Assembly: GCF_001575205.1 (NCBI RefSeq)
Contig: NZ_LSRE01000001.1
Span: forward strand, 1-64,000
From: Tsukamurella pseudospumae
GTDB taxonomy: Bacteria; Actinomycetota; Actinomycetes; Mycobacteriales; Mycobacteriaceae
Length of the DNA: 64,000 nt
Reading direction: 5' to 3'
Of the stretch, positions 54,087-62,531 are shown one piece after another. The position numbers and the translations under genes are program-made. The notes under the pieces were generated by a model. It did no database searches. It had not been told where the DNA came from and saw nothing but the letters and a program-made list of their open reading frames with translations. The first letter of the stretch is position 1. Every line of letters starts with the position of its first letter.

Positions 54087-55595
54087 TCAGTTCGAGAATG
54101 CGTAGTCGGAGAGCGGGAACCGGCGACTGTGCCACGCGGCTTCCAGCGTCGTGGACGCCCGGAACGGGACGTCGCCGTTCTTGGTGAAGTAGTAGCTGTT
54201 GGCGCTCGCACAGGTCGGATTCGAGAACACCTGCAGCGGGCCGCGCGCGAGGATCGACTCCATGTAGGCGTCCTGCGCGGTCGTGGTCACCTCCGCGGTG
54301 ATCGCGTCCCGGCGCCGCGCCTCGTCCAGCACGCGGACGATGTGGGCGGCGCTGTTCTCGACCAGGGTGAAGAAGGAGGCGCCGTTGTAGCCGTACGGCC
54401 CGAAGACGGTGAAGAAGTTGGGGAACCCGGCCGTCGCGACGCCCTGGTAGGACCGGAACCGCTCGGACTCCCAGTGGTCCGCGAGATCGGTGCCGTCGGC
54501 GGTGGTCAGCCGGTAGGTCGGGAGGGCGTCTTTGTCTGTCACCTTGAACCCGGTGGCCAGGATCAGCACGTCGAGCGGGTGCTCGGTGCCGTCGGTCGTC
54601 CGGATGCCCGTGGGCGTGATGGCCTCGATGGACGTGGTCTCCAGGGCGACATTGGGCCGGTTGAAGGTCGAGAGGTACGAGTTGTGGAAGCTCGGGCGCT
54701 TGCAGCCGAGCGCGTAAGCGGGGGTGAGCTTGCCGCGGGTCGCCGGATCGGAGACCTGGGAGCGGATGTAGCTGCGCGCGGCGACCTCGAGCGCGTCGGT
54801 GCCGGGGATCCAGCGGTGGAAGTGCGCGAGTACGGGGAAGGTCGCCTCGACGAAGGCCTGGCTGGCGAGCCGCGCGGCCTGTCGCATTCCCGGGATCGCC
54901 GCCAGTCCGGCGCGGCCGACCCGGCCGAGCGGGAAGTCGGGCTTGGGCAGGCACCAGATGGGCGTGCGCTGGAACACCGTGAGGTGTGCGGTGTCGGCGG
55001 CGATCTCCGGGATGACCTGGACGGCTGTGGCTCCGGTGCCGATGATCCCGACGCGCTTGCCCGCGGTGCTGACCTCATGGTCCCACCGGCTGGTGTGCAT
55101 CGTGTCGTCGGTGAACGAGTCGATGCCCTCGATGTCGGGCAGCTTGGGCTGGCTCAGTGGTCCGCCGGCGTGGATCAGCCAGCGCGCGGTGATCTCGCCC
55201 GTGCTCGTCGCGATCGTCCACAGAGACGTCGCCTCGTCGAACGACGCCTCGTGCACACGGGTGTCGAACCGCATCTTCGGTTCCAGCCCGTACTCGTCGA
55301 CGATCTGCTCGGCGTAGTCGCGCAGCTCCCGGCCCGGGGCGTAGCTGCGCGACCAGCCCGACCGCTGGGCGAACGAGAACTGGTAGCTGAAGGAGGGGAT
55401 GTCGACGGCGACGCCCGGGTAGGTGTTCCAGTGCCAGGTGCCTCCGGGCCCCGCCGCGTCGTCGACGAGGAGGAGGTCGTCGAATCCGGCCCGAATCAGG
55501 GCGATCGCCGTGCCGATGCCGGAGAAGCCGGCGCCGACGATGACGATCTCGTGGTGCGGAATGAAGGCGGGGGATGCATCGGGCACGATCGACAT
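54087..55595 (-). CDS. Baeyer-Villiger-type flavin monooxygenase with altered fingerprint
   Basis: A 502-residue class B monooxygenase. The FAD fold is IVIVGAGFSGIGTAIALIRA and the NADPH fold VGIIGTGATAVQVIPEIA, with DVLILATGFKVTD near residue 345. The BVMO fingerprint FxGxxxHxxxW reads FTDDTMHTSRW, with the glycine replaced by aspartate. Other BVMO features such as GGTWHWNTYPGVAVD are kept. It is divergent from a TetR gene, with a clear palindrome between. Confidence 0.85.
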   Translation of the reverse strand: MSIVPDASPAFIPHHEIVIVGAGFSGIGTAIALIRAGFDDLLLVDDAAGPGGTWHWNTYPGVAVDIPSFSYQFSFAQRSGWSRSYAPGRELRDYAEQIVDEYGLEPKMRFDTRVHEASFDEATSLWTIATSTGEITARWLIHAGGPLSQPKLPDIEGIDSFTDDTMHTSRWDHEVSTAGKRVGIIGTGATAVQVIPEIAADTAHLTVFQRTPIWCLPKPDFPLGRVGRAGLAAIPGMRQAARLASQAFVEATFPVLAHFHRWIPGTDALEVAARSYIRSQVSDPATRGKLTPAYALGCKRPSFHNSYLSTFNRPNVALETTSIEAITPTGIRTTDGTEHPLDVLILATGFKVTDKDALPTYRLTTADGTDLADHWESERFRSYQGVATAGFPNFFTVFGPYGYNGASFFTLVENSAAHIVRVLDEARRRDAITAEVTTTAQDAYMESILARGPLQVFSNPTCASANSYYFTKNGDVPFRASTTLEAAWHSRRFPLSDYAFSN

Positions 55596-55604
55596 CTCAT
55601 TTCA

Positions 55605-55636
55605 GATACAGGCAGTATTCGAATGCACACTGTATC
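55605..55636. promoter_or_regulatory. Operator-like inverted repeat between BVMO-like gene and tetR
   Basis: Perfect 7-bp arms GATACAG (55605-55611) and CTGTATC (55630-55636) flank a central palindrome ATTCGAAT (55617-55624). The region lies 9 bp from the BVMO start and 16 bp from the TetR start and overlaps the promoter of both. The adjacent TetR protein probably binds here. Confidence 0.55.
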
Positions 55637-55652
55637 CCGCTAGGATGTCGAT

Positions 55653-56249
55653 ATGCAACGACTGTCGAGGGCGGAGGCGCAATCGCGGACGCGGGGTCGC
55701 ATCGTGGCGTCGGCGACCGAACTGTTCCTCCGCGACGGGTACACGGCCACCTCGCTCGAGGCCGTAGCGGCGCACGCGGGATTCACGCGGGGCGCGGTGT
55801 ATTCGAACTTCGCGAGCAAGGTCGCCCTGGGTACCGCGGTGATCGACGAGCTGTACGACCGGGAGATCGGTCGCGTCCTCGAGCTCTCCGTCTCGGCCGC
55901 CGATCAGGGCCTGGCCGGTGTGATGGCCTCGCTCGATGAGTGGGGGCGGACCATCGTGGGCGACCGCGCGTGGTTCCGGCTCGAGATGGCGGTCACCGCG
56001 AGCAGTGAGCACGACGGAGAGCTCATGGCGGCCACCGCATCCCGCTACCAGCGGATCCGCGCCGCGACCACGAGGCTGGTCGAGGAACTGGAAGTGGCGC
56101 ACGACCTGGAGCTCCCGGTCGACGCGGAGACCCTTGCGCTGGGCCTGTTCAGCCTGATCCTCGGGCTCGGCATGCAACGCGCGGTCGACCCGTCCGTCCC
56201 GACCGACGTCGCGGCGGTCGTCGTGGGGCGCTTGCTCGGCGGCGTGTGA
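55653..56249 (+). CDS. TetR-family regulator of the BVMO/SDR operon
   Basis: A 198-residue regulator. The helix-turn-helix TSLEAVAAHAGFTRGAVYSN is in the N-terminal 50 residues, and the C-terminal domain resembles TetR_C_6. The start is ATG 6 nt after TAGGAT (55641-55646), so the transcript is probably leaderless. Divergent arrangement and shared palindrome indicate local repression. Confidence 0.9.
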   Translation: MQRLSRAEAQSRTRGRIVASATELFLRDGYTATSLEAVAAHAGFTRGAVYSNFASKVALGTAVIDELYDREIGRVLELSVSAADQGLAGVMASLDEWGRTIVGDRAWFRLEMAVTASSEHDGELMAATASRYQRIRAATTRLVEELEVAHDLELPVDAETLALGLFSLILGLGMQRAVDPSVPTDVAAVVVGRLLGGV

Positions 56250-56296
56250 AGGGTCTACGACGATAGATACGCTGTGTCGGGCACGAAGGAGGGGCG

Positions 56297-56668
56297 TTGA
56301 TCGACCATCACGTGTACCTGTGGACGGACGGTGAGGCCGTTCTGTACGTCGGTCGGGACGGCGGCTTCTACGACTTCCGCGTCTTCCTCGGACGCCTGGG
56401 CGAGCCGCTGCGCGAGATCGAGGCGCGGCCGGCAACGCGCTACCGAGACGGCGGCACCACCTCCATCCCCACCGTCGAGGGGGAGTTGTTGGCGCCGAGA
56501 CCGGCCACGTTCTCCTGGATGGGGTCGAGCGACTTCCCGGCGCTCCCGTGCGTCTTCACCTGGTCCGACGGGAGACCGCCGGTGGAACTACCGCGTGTCG
56601 ATCCCGACGACTACGTGATCTGGATCGGCGCAGAGCAGCGTGATGTGACTGTTTTGGTCAGTCATTGA
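56297..56668 (+). CDS. Hypothetical protein
   Basis: A 123-residue protein beginning IDHHVYLWTDGEAVLYVGRD after a TTG start that has AAGGAGG 5-8 nt upstream. It is rich in beta-strand-like stretches (YVGRDGGFYDFRVFLG, VFTWSDGRPPVELP), with no membrane segment or signal peptide and no recognised family. The 3' end overlaps an operator-like palindrome of the next gene. Real coding is supported by the ribosome-binding site and third-position GC. Confidence 0.6.
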   Translation: MIDHHVYLWTDGEAVLYVGRDGGFYDFRVFLGRLGEPLREIEARPATRYRDGGTTSIPTVEGELLAPRPATFSWMGSSDFPALPCVFTWSDGRPPVELPRVDPDDYVIWIGAEQRDVTVLVSH

Positions 56669-56674
56669 CCAAAA
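56652..56674. promoter_or_regulatory. Operator/promoter of a tetR gene
   Basis: Perfect 9-bp arms TTTTGGTCA (56652-56660) and TGACCAAAA (56666-56674) with a 5-nt centre. The right arm contains TTGACC (56665-56670), an ideal -35 box 18 bp before TACGTT (56689-56694), which is 6 nt from the GTG at 56701. A protein bound here would block RNA polymerase directly, which fits autorepression. Confidence 0.65.
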
Positions 56675-56700
56675 TGGTCACCTAGTGCTACGTTGTTGAG

Positions 56701-57261
56701 GTGCGCAAGACGTCGGGCGAGATCAACGACGACATCGTCGATGTGGCGGCCGGCGTCTTCGCACGGCACGGCTTCCGTCAGGCCACCGTTCAGGAGATCG
56801 CGGCAGCGGCGGGGTATTCGAAAGCCGCAGTGCTGAAGAGGTTCTCGTCCAAATATGCTCTTCAAGAGGCTGCGTTGGCGGCGGCCGCACGGGATGTCGG
56901 CGAACTTCATGACGCGCTTCGCGGCATGCCGCGAGGCGCGGCGCGCGACAGGGCGGGTATCGAGTACCTGGTGGACCTGAGCGCGCGGCGCCCCGGAGTG
57001 GTGGCGCTGGCGTTGAGTGCGGTCAGTGTCACCAACGACGCCGAGGTCACCAAGCATCTACATGTTCCGGTGGTCGATCGCATCTTCGCCGCGTTCGGGG
57101 CCGAGGCGACCGACCTTCCCCGAGTCCTTCGGCTGACGGCGGCGTTCGGCGCGTTGGCGGTCACCACGTTGGCGCTCGGCCACCTTCCCGTTCACGAGAC
57201 CAGGGGCGAGGTCATCGCGATCTGCTGCGCGACTCTCGCGACGCCGACTACGCCGTCCTGA
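56701..57261 (+). CDS. TetR-family regulator
   Basis: A 186-residue regulator. The N-terminal helix-turn-helix is ATVQEIAAAAGYSKAAVLKR, and the C-terminal domain is small with no recognised ligand signature. It is preceded by a perfect palindrome carrying its own -35 box. It probably controls itself and the hydroxyacyl-CoA dehydrogenase gene downstream (57432). Confidence 0.88.
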   Translation: MRKTSGEINDDIVDVAAGVFARHGFRQATVQEIAAAAGYSKAAVLKRFSSKYALQEAALAAAARDVGELHDALRGMPRGAARDRAGIEYLVDLSARRPGVVALALSAVSVTNDAEVTKHLHVPVVDRIFAAFGAEATDLPRVLRLTAAFGALAVTTLALGHLPVHETRGEVIAICCATLATPTTPS

Positions 57262-57431
57262 TCCGCCGGGGAGCGGGGCCGACACCTCGCTCGAACCGGC
57301 CTCCATTTCGAGCGACCCCTTCGGAGAATCATGAAGTTCGATCCACGCGCCCCACGTCCGTCATTCTTCGGGGGACGACCGGCCTCCTGGTCCGACCTCG
57401 CTGACATCGCGATCATCGGAGAGGAGCGTTC

Positions 57432-58382
57432 ATGAACATCACCGTCATCGGCGCCGGCGTCATCGGGATCTCCTGGTCGGCTCTCTTCCTGGCCAACGGC
57501 CACACTGTGACCGTCTACGACGTCGCCGACGATGCCCCACAACGGGTCCGGGACGGGATCGCCCAGTGCGAGCCGACCCTCCGGTCGCTGGGCTACGACA
57601 CGACGGACATGACCGCGCGGTTGACGTTCTGCGACGACCTGGACGAGGCCGTCCGCGAGGCCGATGTCGTGCAGGAGAACGGCCCCGAGCGGCGCGATTT
57701 CAAACGCCGCCTCTGGGCGCAGGTCGAGAAGGCGGCGAAACCCACTGCGCTACTACTGTCGTCGAGCTCGGGTATGACGGCGACCTCGCAGTCGGCGCTG
57801 ATGACCGACCCTGGACGCATGTTGATCGGCCATCCGTTCAACCCACCGCACATGATCCCGTTGGTCGAGGTCGTGCCGGGGGAGAACACCGCACCGTCGG
57901 CGGTCGACGAGGCGATGCGGTTCTACGCGGCGCTCGGCAAGACCCCGATTCGGCTCCGGCGGGAGATACCGGGTTTCGCCGCGAACCGGCTGCAAGCGGC
58001 GCTGTTCAAGGAATCGGTCGCGCTGGTCCGTGCGGGCATGGTCACCGTCGAGGAACTCGACGAGATCGTGGTCAACTCGATCGGGCTGCGGTGGGCCACC
58101 GCCGGTCCCTTCCAGTCCTTCCACCTGGGCGGCGGACCGTCTGGCTTCCGGGGCTACCTCGACCACTTCGCCACAGGCGTGCAACTGCTCTGGCTGCATG
58201 CCGCCACCAGACCGGTCGTCCTGACCACGAGGCTGAAGAATCGGCTGGTCAGGCAGATCGACGACTCGTTCGGCGCCCGTCCGATCCAGGAACTCGAGGC
58301 CGAGCGCGACGCGAAGCAGCTGGCGGTGCGCGCCGCACTCGCGCCGCATCCGCGTTCCGGTGACGGAGATGGTGACCGTTGA
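57432..58382 (+). CDS. 3-hydroxyacyl-CoA dehydrogenase family (carnitine/lambda-crystallin-like)
   Basis: A 316-residue NAD-dependent dehydrogenase: ITVIGAGVIGISWSALFLAN, NGPERRDFKRRLWAQ, the LLLSSSSGMTATSQSALM loop with serines, and GHPFNPPHMIPLVEVVPG, diagnostic of the L-carnitine dehydrogenase/lambda-crystallin branch. It oxidises a beta-hydroxy acid or hydroxyacyl-CoA. GAGAGGAG precedes the ATG. It is the last host gene before the transposon; the 57262-57431 gap holds no recognisable gene. Confidence 0.88.
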   Translation: MNITVIGAGVIGISWSALFLANGHTVTVYDVADDAPQRVRDGIAQCEPTLRSLGYDTTDMTARLTFCDDLDEAVREADVVQENGPERRDFKRRLWAQVEKAAKPTALLLSSSSGMTATSQSALMTDPGRMLIGHPFNPPHMIPLVEVVPGENTAPSAVDEAMRFYAALGKTPIRLRREIPGFAANRLQAALFKESVALVRAGMVTVEELDEIVVNSIGLRWATAGPFQSFHLGGGPSGFRGYLDHFATGVQLLWLHAATRPVVLTTRLKNRLVRQIDDSFGARPIQELEAERDAKQLAVRAALAPHPRSGDGDGDR

Positions 58383-58516
58383 GCGAGCTCGACGGCGTTC
58401 CGCGACCGCGCCCCGCACGACACGTAATGTCATAATGTAGATTATCGGCATTGATGCACCCAGCGCGATCCGGTTCGCCGGCGGGACGTCGTCGTACGGA
58501 TTGTCCGTTCTCAGTC

Positions 58517-58611
58517 TTGGTGACACACTCTCACTCGAGTTGACGCATCCGCGTGATCCCTCTCAACTTCTCGACGCATCTGGGTGTGGTTCTCAGGTTG
58601 GTGACGTAGTC
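58517..58611 (+). repeat. Four candidate TnsB-binding repeats at the transposon end
   Basis: Related copies lie at 58517-58530 (TTGGTGACACACTC), 58536-58550 (CGAGTTGACGCATCC), 58567-58583 (CTTCTCGACGCATCTGG) and 58595-58611 (AGGTTGGTGACGTAGTC). They share a TNGACGCATC/TGACGTAGTC core in the same orientation. Copies 1 and 4 are also preceded by TTCTCAG. Tn7-like ends carry several such roughly 20-bp sites. Confidence 0.5.
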
Positions 58612-58660
58612 ACCGGCGTGCCCACATGACTCCGGGCGCGGTTTGGTCTACGTTCGGTGC

Positions 58661-59440
58661 ATGCAGGCGCTGCCGGCTACGACCTCTCTGGTTGGATCCA
58701 TGTCTGCCACAATGCGCGATTCTGTCACTGTGACGTATCTGCAGGCGGATGGTTCCCGTGTTTGCGCGTCGTTGTCCAGTTTGGCGGATTCGGGCGCGTA
58801 CGGGTTGCAGAGTGTTCGACGCCCTCGGTCGTACAAGGGGCAGCGGAACTTCACCGGTGAGTGGTGGTCTACCACGATGGGCGCTCAGATCGCCTTCGAG
58901 TCGTGGGTCGAGCGCGACTGGTTGATGGTGTTCGACCAGGCAGCGGACGTCGTCGAGATCGTGAGCCAACCTTTCGAATTGTCTATCATCGCTGATGGTC
59001 GGCGGGTTTCGCATACTCCCGACTTCCTGGTGCGCCAGTACGGGGGCGGACTGTTGGTCGTCGACGTGCGGCCCGATGAGAGGGTCGACCAGCATTCGGC
59101 GGCGGTGTTCGCTGCGACGGCAACGTGTTGCGCTGACGTGGGCTGGGACTATCAGAGAGTCGGTACCGTCGACGAGATCGTTGCGGCCAATCTGCGGTGG
59201 CTCGCCGGGTACCGGCTCCCGCGATGCCGAGACGAGAATGTTGCTGCGACCGCGATCGCCCAGTTGGCGAACGGGCCGATGCCGATCCGGGTTCTTGCCC
59301 GCTGCCTGGGGGCGCAGATGGCAGTGCTTCCGACGGTGTTTCACCTCATATGGATTGGTGCGATCACGGCAGCCACGGTGGACCAGCAGGTCCTTGATCT
59401 GGACAGTGTGGTTTCCGCCGCGGGTGGCGATAGGACATGA
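58661..59440 (+). CDS. tnsA: TnsA-like transposon endonuclease
   Basis: A 259-residue protein with the restriction-endonuclease-like core of TnsA: Glu in AFESWVERDWLMVFDQ, Asp in HTPDFLVRQY, and VVDVRPDER where the catalytic lysine is arginine, as in many actinobacterial TnsA-like proteins. It would cut the 5' ends during cut-and-paste transposition. The ATG at 58661 is favoured because TACGTT (58649-58654) lies 6 nt before it. Its stop overlaps the tnsB start (ATGA). Confidence 0.8.
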   Translation: MQALPATTSLVGSMSATMRDSVTVTYLQADGSRVCASLSSLADSGAYGLQSVRRPRSYKGQRNFTGEWWSTTMGAQIAFESWVERDWLMVFDQAADVVEIVSQPFELSIIADGRRVSHTPDFLVRQYGGGLLVVDVRPDERVDQHSAAVFAATATCCADVGWDYQRVGTVDEIVAANLRWLAGYRLPRCRDENVAATAIAQLANGPMPIRVLARCLGAQMAVLPTVFHLIWIGAITAATVDQQVLDLDSVVSAAGGDRT

Positions 59441-61518
59441 GAGCCGGTGATCGCCAGATCCGCATGGGCAGCCGCGTGCGGTTCCGCGATCATGTGTACG
59501 ACGTGGCGGGCACCGACGGATCATCGGTCTTCCTGACTGGCGTCGGTGGCGCGGCGCCGCTCACGATTTCCGCGACGGACCTATTGGTCGACAGGACGTT
59601 CTCGCTGGAGTCCGCCGAAGGTCGCCCGATCGCACCGCCGGCGTTGTTCGACCTTCTGCCGGTGGATGTGCGTGATGTCGCGCGGGATCTCGAGCGCCAC
59701 ATCACGGAGGTCCTCGACGGTGTTCCGCTCGGTTCACCGGCGGGGACGCGACCGCGTCCAGGGTATGACGTTACGTCGACGACATTGCGTCAGCGAGAGA
59801 TGGCCAAGGTCGCTGAGCTCAAGGCCGCTGGCGGTCCGGTGACGTCGCTGCGGATGCTGCAGCGACGCCGGACCGCGTATCAAGCGCGTGGGGTTCTCGG
59901 CCTCGTGGACCGCCGGTCGCTGCAGCGGCGAAACCCTGCGGGGCGCACTGATCCACGCGTGATTGATGCATTGCTGCGCGTGCTGGAAGCGAACACGCAC
60001 GGTTCGTCGGGCACCGTCGATCGAATCCGGCGAGCGGTAGTGCGCGACCTCGAGGAAACCCACCCTGGCGAGAGCGTGCCGGTGCCCTCGATGCAGACGT
60101 TCTACCGGATGTTGAGCCGGCTTGCTGAGGGACGCCACGCGACGGGCTCCGCCCGAACACGACGAACGTTAGCGCAGCAGCCCGACGGGCCGTTCAGCAC
60201 CGTCAGGGCGATCCGTCCGGGCGAGCTCACGCAGATCGACTCCACTCCCCTCGACGTCGCGGTGATCCTTGCCGATGGGGTGATCGGGCGGGTTGAACTG
60301 ACCGCGCTCGTCGATGTCGCGACGCGAACCATCGGCGCTGCAGTGCTGCGCCCGACGACGAAAGCCGCCGACGCGGCCTTGCTCCTGGCCCGGGCGATGA
60401 CTCCGGAACCGATGCGACCAGGCTGGTCTGAGGCTGTGCGGATGACGCACTCGGCGTTGCCGTACCACCACCTCGTGGAGATCGATGAGCGGCTACGTGA
60501 TGCCGCCGCACGACCGGTGATCGTCCCTGAGACGATCGTCTTCGATCACGGCAAGGTGTTCGTCTCCGATACCTTCAGGTCGGCGTGCCGAACCTTGGGG
60601 ATCAGTCTGCAACCAGCGCATCAGGACACTCCGACGGACAAGCCGATCGTCGAGCGCACCATCCAGTCGATTGGCACCCTCTTCGCGCAGCATGTTGTCG
60701 GGTACCTCGGGTCGTCCGTCGAACGCCGCGGTCGGACGGCCGAGCAGGACGCGGCGTTCACGGTCCTCGAGCTGCAGAACCTCCTCGACGAGTGGATCGT
60801 GACCGGTTGGCAGAACCGCCGTCATGACGGGCTACGGAACCCGCTGGTGGCAGGTGAGGTCCTCACCCCGAACGAGAAGTACGCCGCGCTGCTGTCGGTT
60901 GCCGGGTACGTCCCGGTGCCGCTGTCCGACGACGACTACATCAGGCTGCTGCCTACCTGTTCTCGGGTGATCAACTCGTACGGAATCAAGATCGATCACC
61001 GAATCTACGACTGCGAGCAACTCAATCCACTGCGCAGGCAGAAGTCGCCGATAGGTGCGCTCAATGGGCGGTGGCTGATCCACTACGACCCGTACGACGT
61101 GAGCCGAGTGTGGATTCGCACCCCAGAGGACGATGCGTGGATCACCGCGTACTGGCGCCAATTGCACGCTGCACCACAGCCCTTCGGTCGCGACGCGTGG
61201 GAGCACGGACGAAGGATCGTCGCCGACCGCGGCGCGAAGGTCACCGAGCAGGCGATCACCGAAGCCGTCGACTCAGTCCTCAACCGCGCAGCCACACCCG
61301 ACCGTAGTCCCGGCTCAGGCCGCAGACGACGCCGCGACGCCCGGATTGCAGCACGAACCACCGCCACCACCAAAGCGCAACTGGTCCCGCTCCCCTCACC
61401 TGCAGCCGCACCTCCTGCCCGCGCGAAACCGACGCTCGACGACGAAGAGGACGAAGTCGCCGACGTCATCCCACTTCCCGTCTTCGACCCCGAAAGCGAA
61501 GCGAAATCATGGTGGTAG
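59437..61518 (+). CDS. tnsB: TnsB/TniA-type DDE transposase
   Basis: A 693-residue Mu-family integrase. N-terminal DNA-binding region to about 240, then the rve catalytic core with Asp268 (LTQIDSTPLD), Asp370 (VFDHGKVF) and Glu406 (DKPIVERTIQS), a D-102-D-35-E arrangement. A Mu-C-like beta domain follows (YVPVPLSDDDYIRLLP), then a basic, low-complexity tail (about 610-693) that probably contacts the ATPase. It joins 3' ends of the element to target DNA. ATGA overlap with tnsA. Confidence 0.9.
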   Translation: MRAGDRQIRMGSRVRFRDHVYDVAGTDGSSVFLTGVGGAAPLTISATDLLVDRTFSLESAEGRPIAPPALFDLLPVDVRDVARDLERHITEVLDGVPLGSPAGTRPRPGYDVTSTTLRQREMAKVAELKAAGGPVTSLRMLQRRRTAYQARGVLGLVDRRSLQRRNPAGRTDPRVIDALLRVLEANTHGSSGTVDRIRRAVVRDLEETHPGESVPVPSMQTFYRMLSRLAEGRHATGSARTRRTLAQQPDGPFSTVRAIRPGELTQIDSTPLDVAVILADGVIGRVELTALVDVATRTIGAAVLRPTTKAADAALLLARAMTPEPMRPGWSEAVRMTHSALPYHHLVEIDERLRDAAARPVIVPETIVFDHGKVFVSDTFRSACRTLGISLQPAHQDTPTDKPIVERTIQSIGTLFAQHVVGYLGSSVERRGRTAEQDAAFTVLELQNLLDEWIVTGWQNRRHDGLRNPLVAGEVLTPNEKYAALLSVAGYVPVPLSDDDYIRLLPTCSRVINSYGIKIDHRIYDCEQLNPLRRQKSPIGALNGRWLIHYDPYDVSRVWIRTPEDDAWITAYWRQLHAAPQPFGRDAWEHGRRIVADRGAKVTEQAITEAVDSVLNRAATPDRSPGSGRRRRRDARIAARTTATTKAQLVPLPSPAAAPPARAKPTLDDEEDEVADVIPLPVFDPESEAKSWW

Positions 61519-62531
61519 CCGACGACGATCCCGGCGCGGAAAATCGCCGCCTCCCCACCGTGACCCTGGACGGCTGGCGTCAATTCGTCCAAGAGAAGCC
61601 CGCGACACTAACTCTGTCTCCACGCGCGGACATCGACGGCATGGACATTGCCGACCGGGAGGCCTACGACGAGCGGCGCATCGCCTACCACTCCGAGCTG
61701 GTCGTGGTCGAGACCGCTCAAATGCGGGCGATCATCAACCGGGGCCGGATGCTCACCCTGCTCAATCAGCGTGAGATCAGTGCCCGCCGCTCACTGATAG
61801 TCGACGGCCCGTGGGCCAGCGGTAAATCCACGACCATCAAGATGCTGGGAAAGGTCCACGAGCAGACTGTGCGTCGCCGCTGGCCGGGCCAGGACCGGAT
61901 CCCGGTCGTCTACATCACCACTCCGCCGAAGGGATCACCACGCAAACTAGCGAGCGAGTTCGCACACTTCCTCGGCATTCCCAGCCGCGCCCGATTCAAC
62001 ACCAGCGACATCGCCGATGCCGTCTGTCACGTCCTCACCGAGGCCCGCACCGACCTGGTGATCGTCGATGAGATCCATAACCTCAACCTGGCCACTAGCG
62101 CCGGCGAGGACATGTCCGATCACCTGAAATACTTCACCGAGCACATGCCCGCCACGTTCGTGTACGCGGGCATCAATGTTGAACGCTCCGGGTTGTTCAC
62201 CGGTGTTCGCGGCAAACAGATCTCCGGACGTTCGGTGCTGATGCGCACGGGCACCTTCGCCTGTGATGACGAATGGCGCGGCCTGGTCGCCACCCTCGAC
62301 ACCGCCCTGCGCCTCTACGAACACGCCCCCGGCACACTGACCCGCAATGCGAAGTTCCTGCACCGCCGCACCGGCGGCAGTATCTCCAGCCTCTCGCAGC
62401 TGGTCCGCTCGGCGGCGTTGACGGCGATCATGACCGGCAGCGAAGCCGTGACCCGGCAACTCCTCGAAGAAACGCCCGTCGACCACGCCGCCGAGCAGGT
62501 CACCCCTCGCGACGAGCGCCCGGCACGATGA
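61509..62531 (+). CDS. tnsC: TnsC/TniB-type AAA ATPase
   Basis: A 340-residue ATPase. Walker A is VDGPWASGKSTTIKM and Walker B DLVIVDEIHNLNL; a sensor-like region follows (HMPATFVYAGINVERSGLF). It carries target-site information from TniQ to the transposase. The start overlaps the tnsB end by 10 bp, and its stop overlaps the tniQ start (ATGATGA). Confidence 0.9.
   Translation: MVVADDDPGAENRRLPTVTLDGWRQFVQEKPATLTLSPRADIDGMDIADREAYDERRIAYHSELVVVETAQMRAIINRGRMLTLLNQREISARRSLIVDGPWASGKSTTIKMLGKVHEQTVRRRWPGQDRIPVVYITTPPKGSPRKLASEFAHFLGIPSRARFNTSDIADAVCHVLTEARTDLVIVDEIHNLNLATSAGEDMSDHLKYFTEHMPATFVYAGINVERSGLFTGVRGKQISGRSVLMRTGTFACDDEWRGLVATLDTALRLYEHAPGTLTRNAKFLHRRTGGSISSLSQLVRSAALTAIMTGSEAVTRQLLEETPVDHAAEQVTPRDERPAR

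Noticed and set aside
58502-58505. TGTC at 58502 as the transposon end
   Set aside because: Kept only as an alternative; the AT-rich shift and TGTCATAATG at 58428 fit better, but neither can be proved without the other end.
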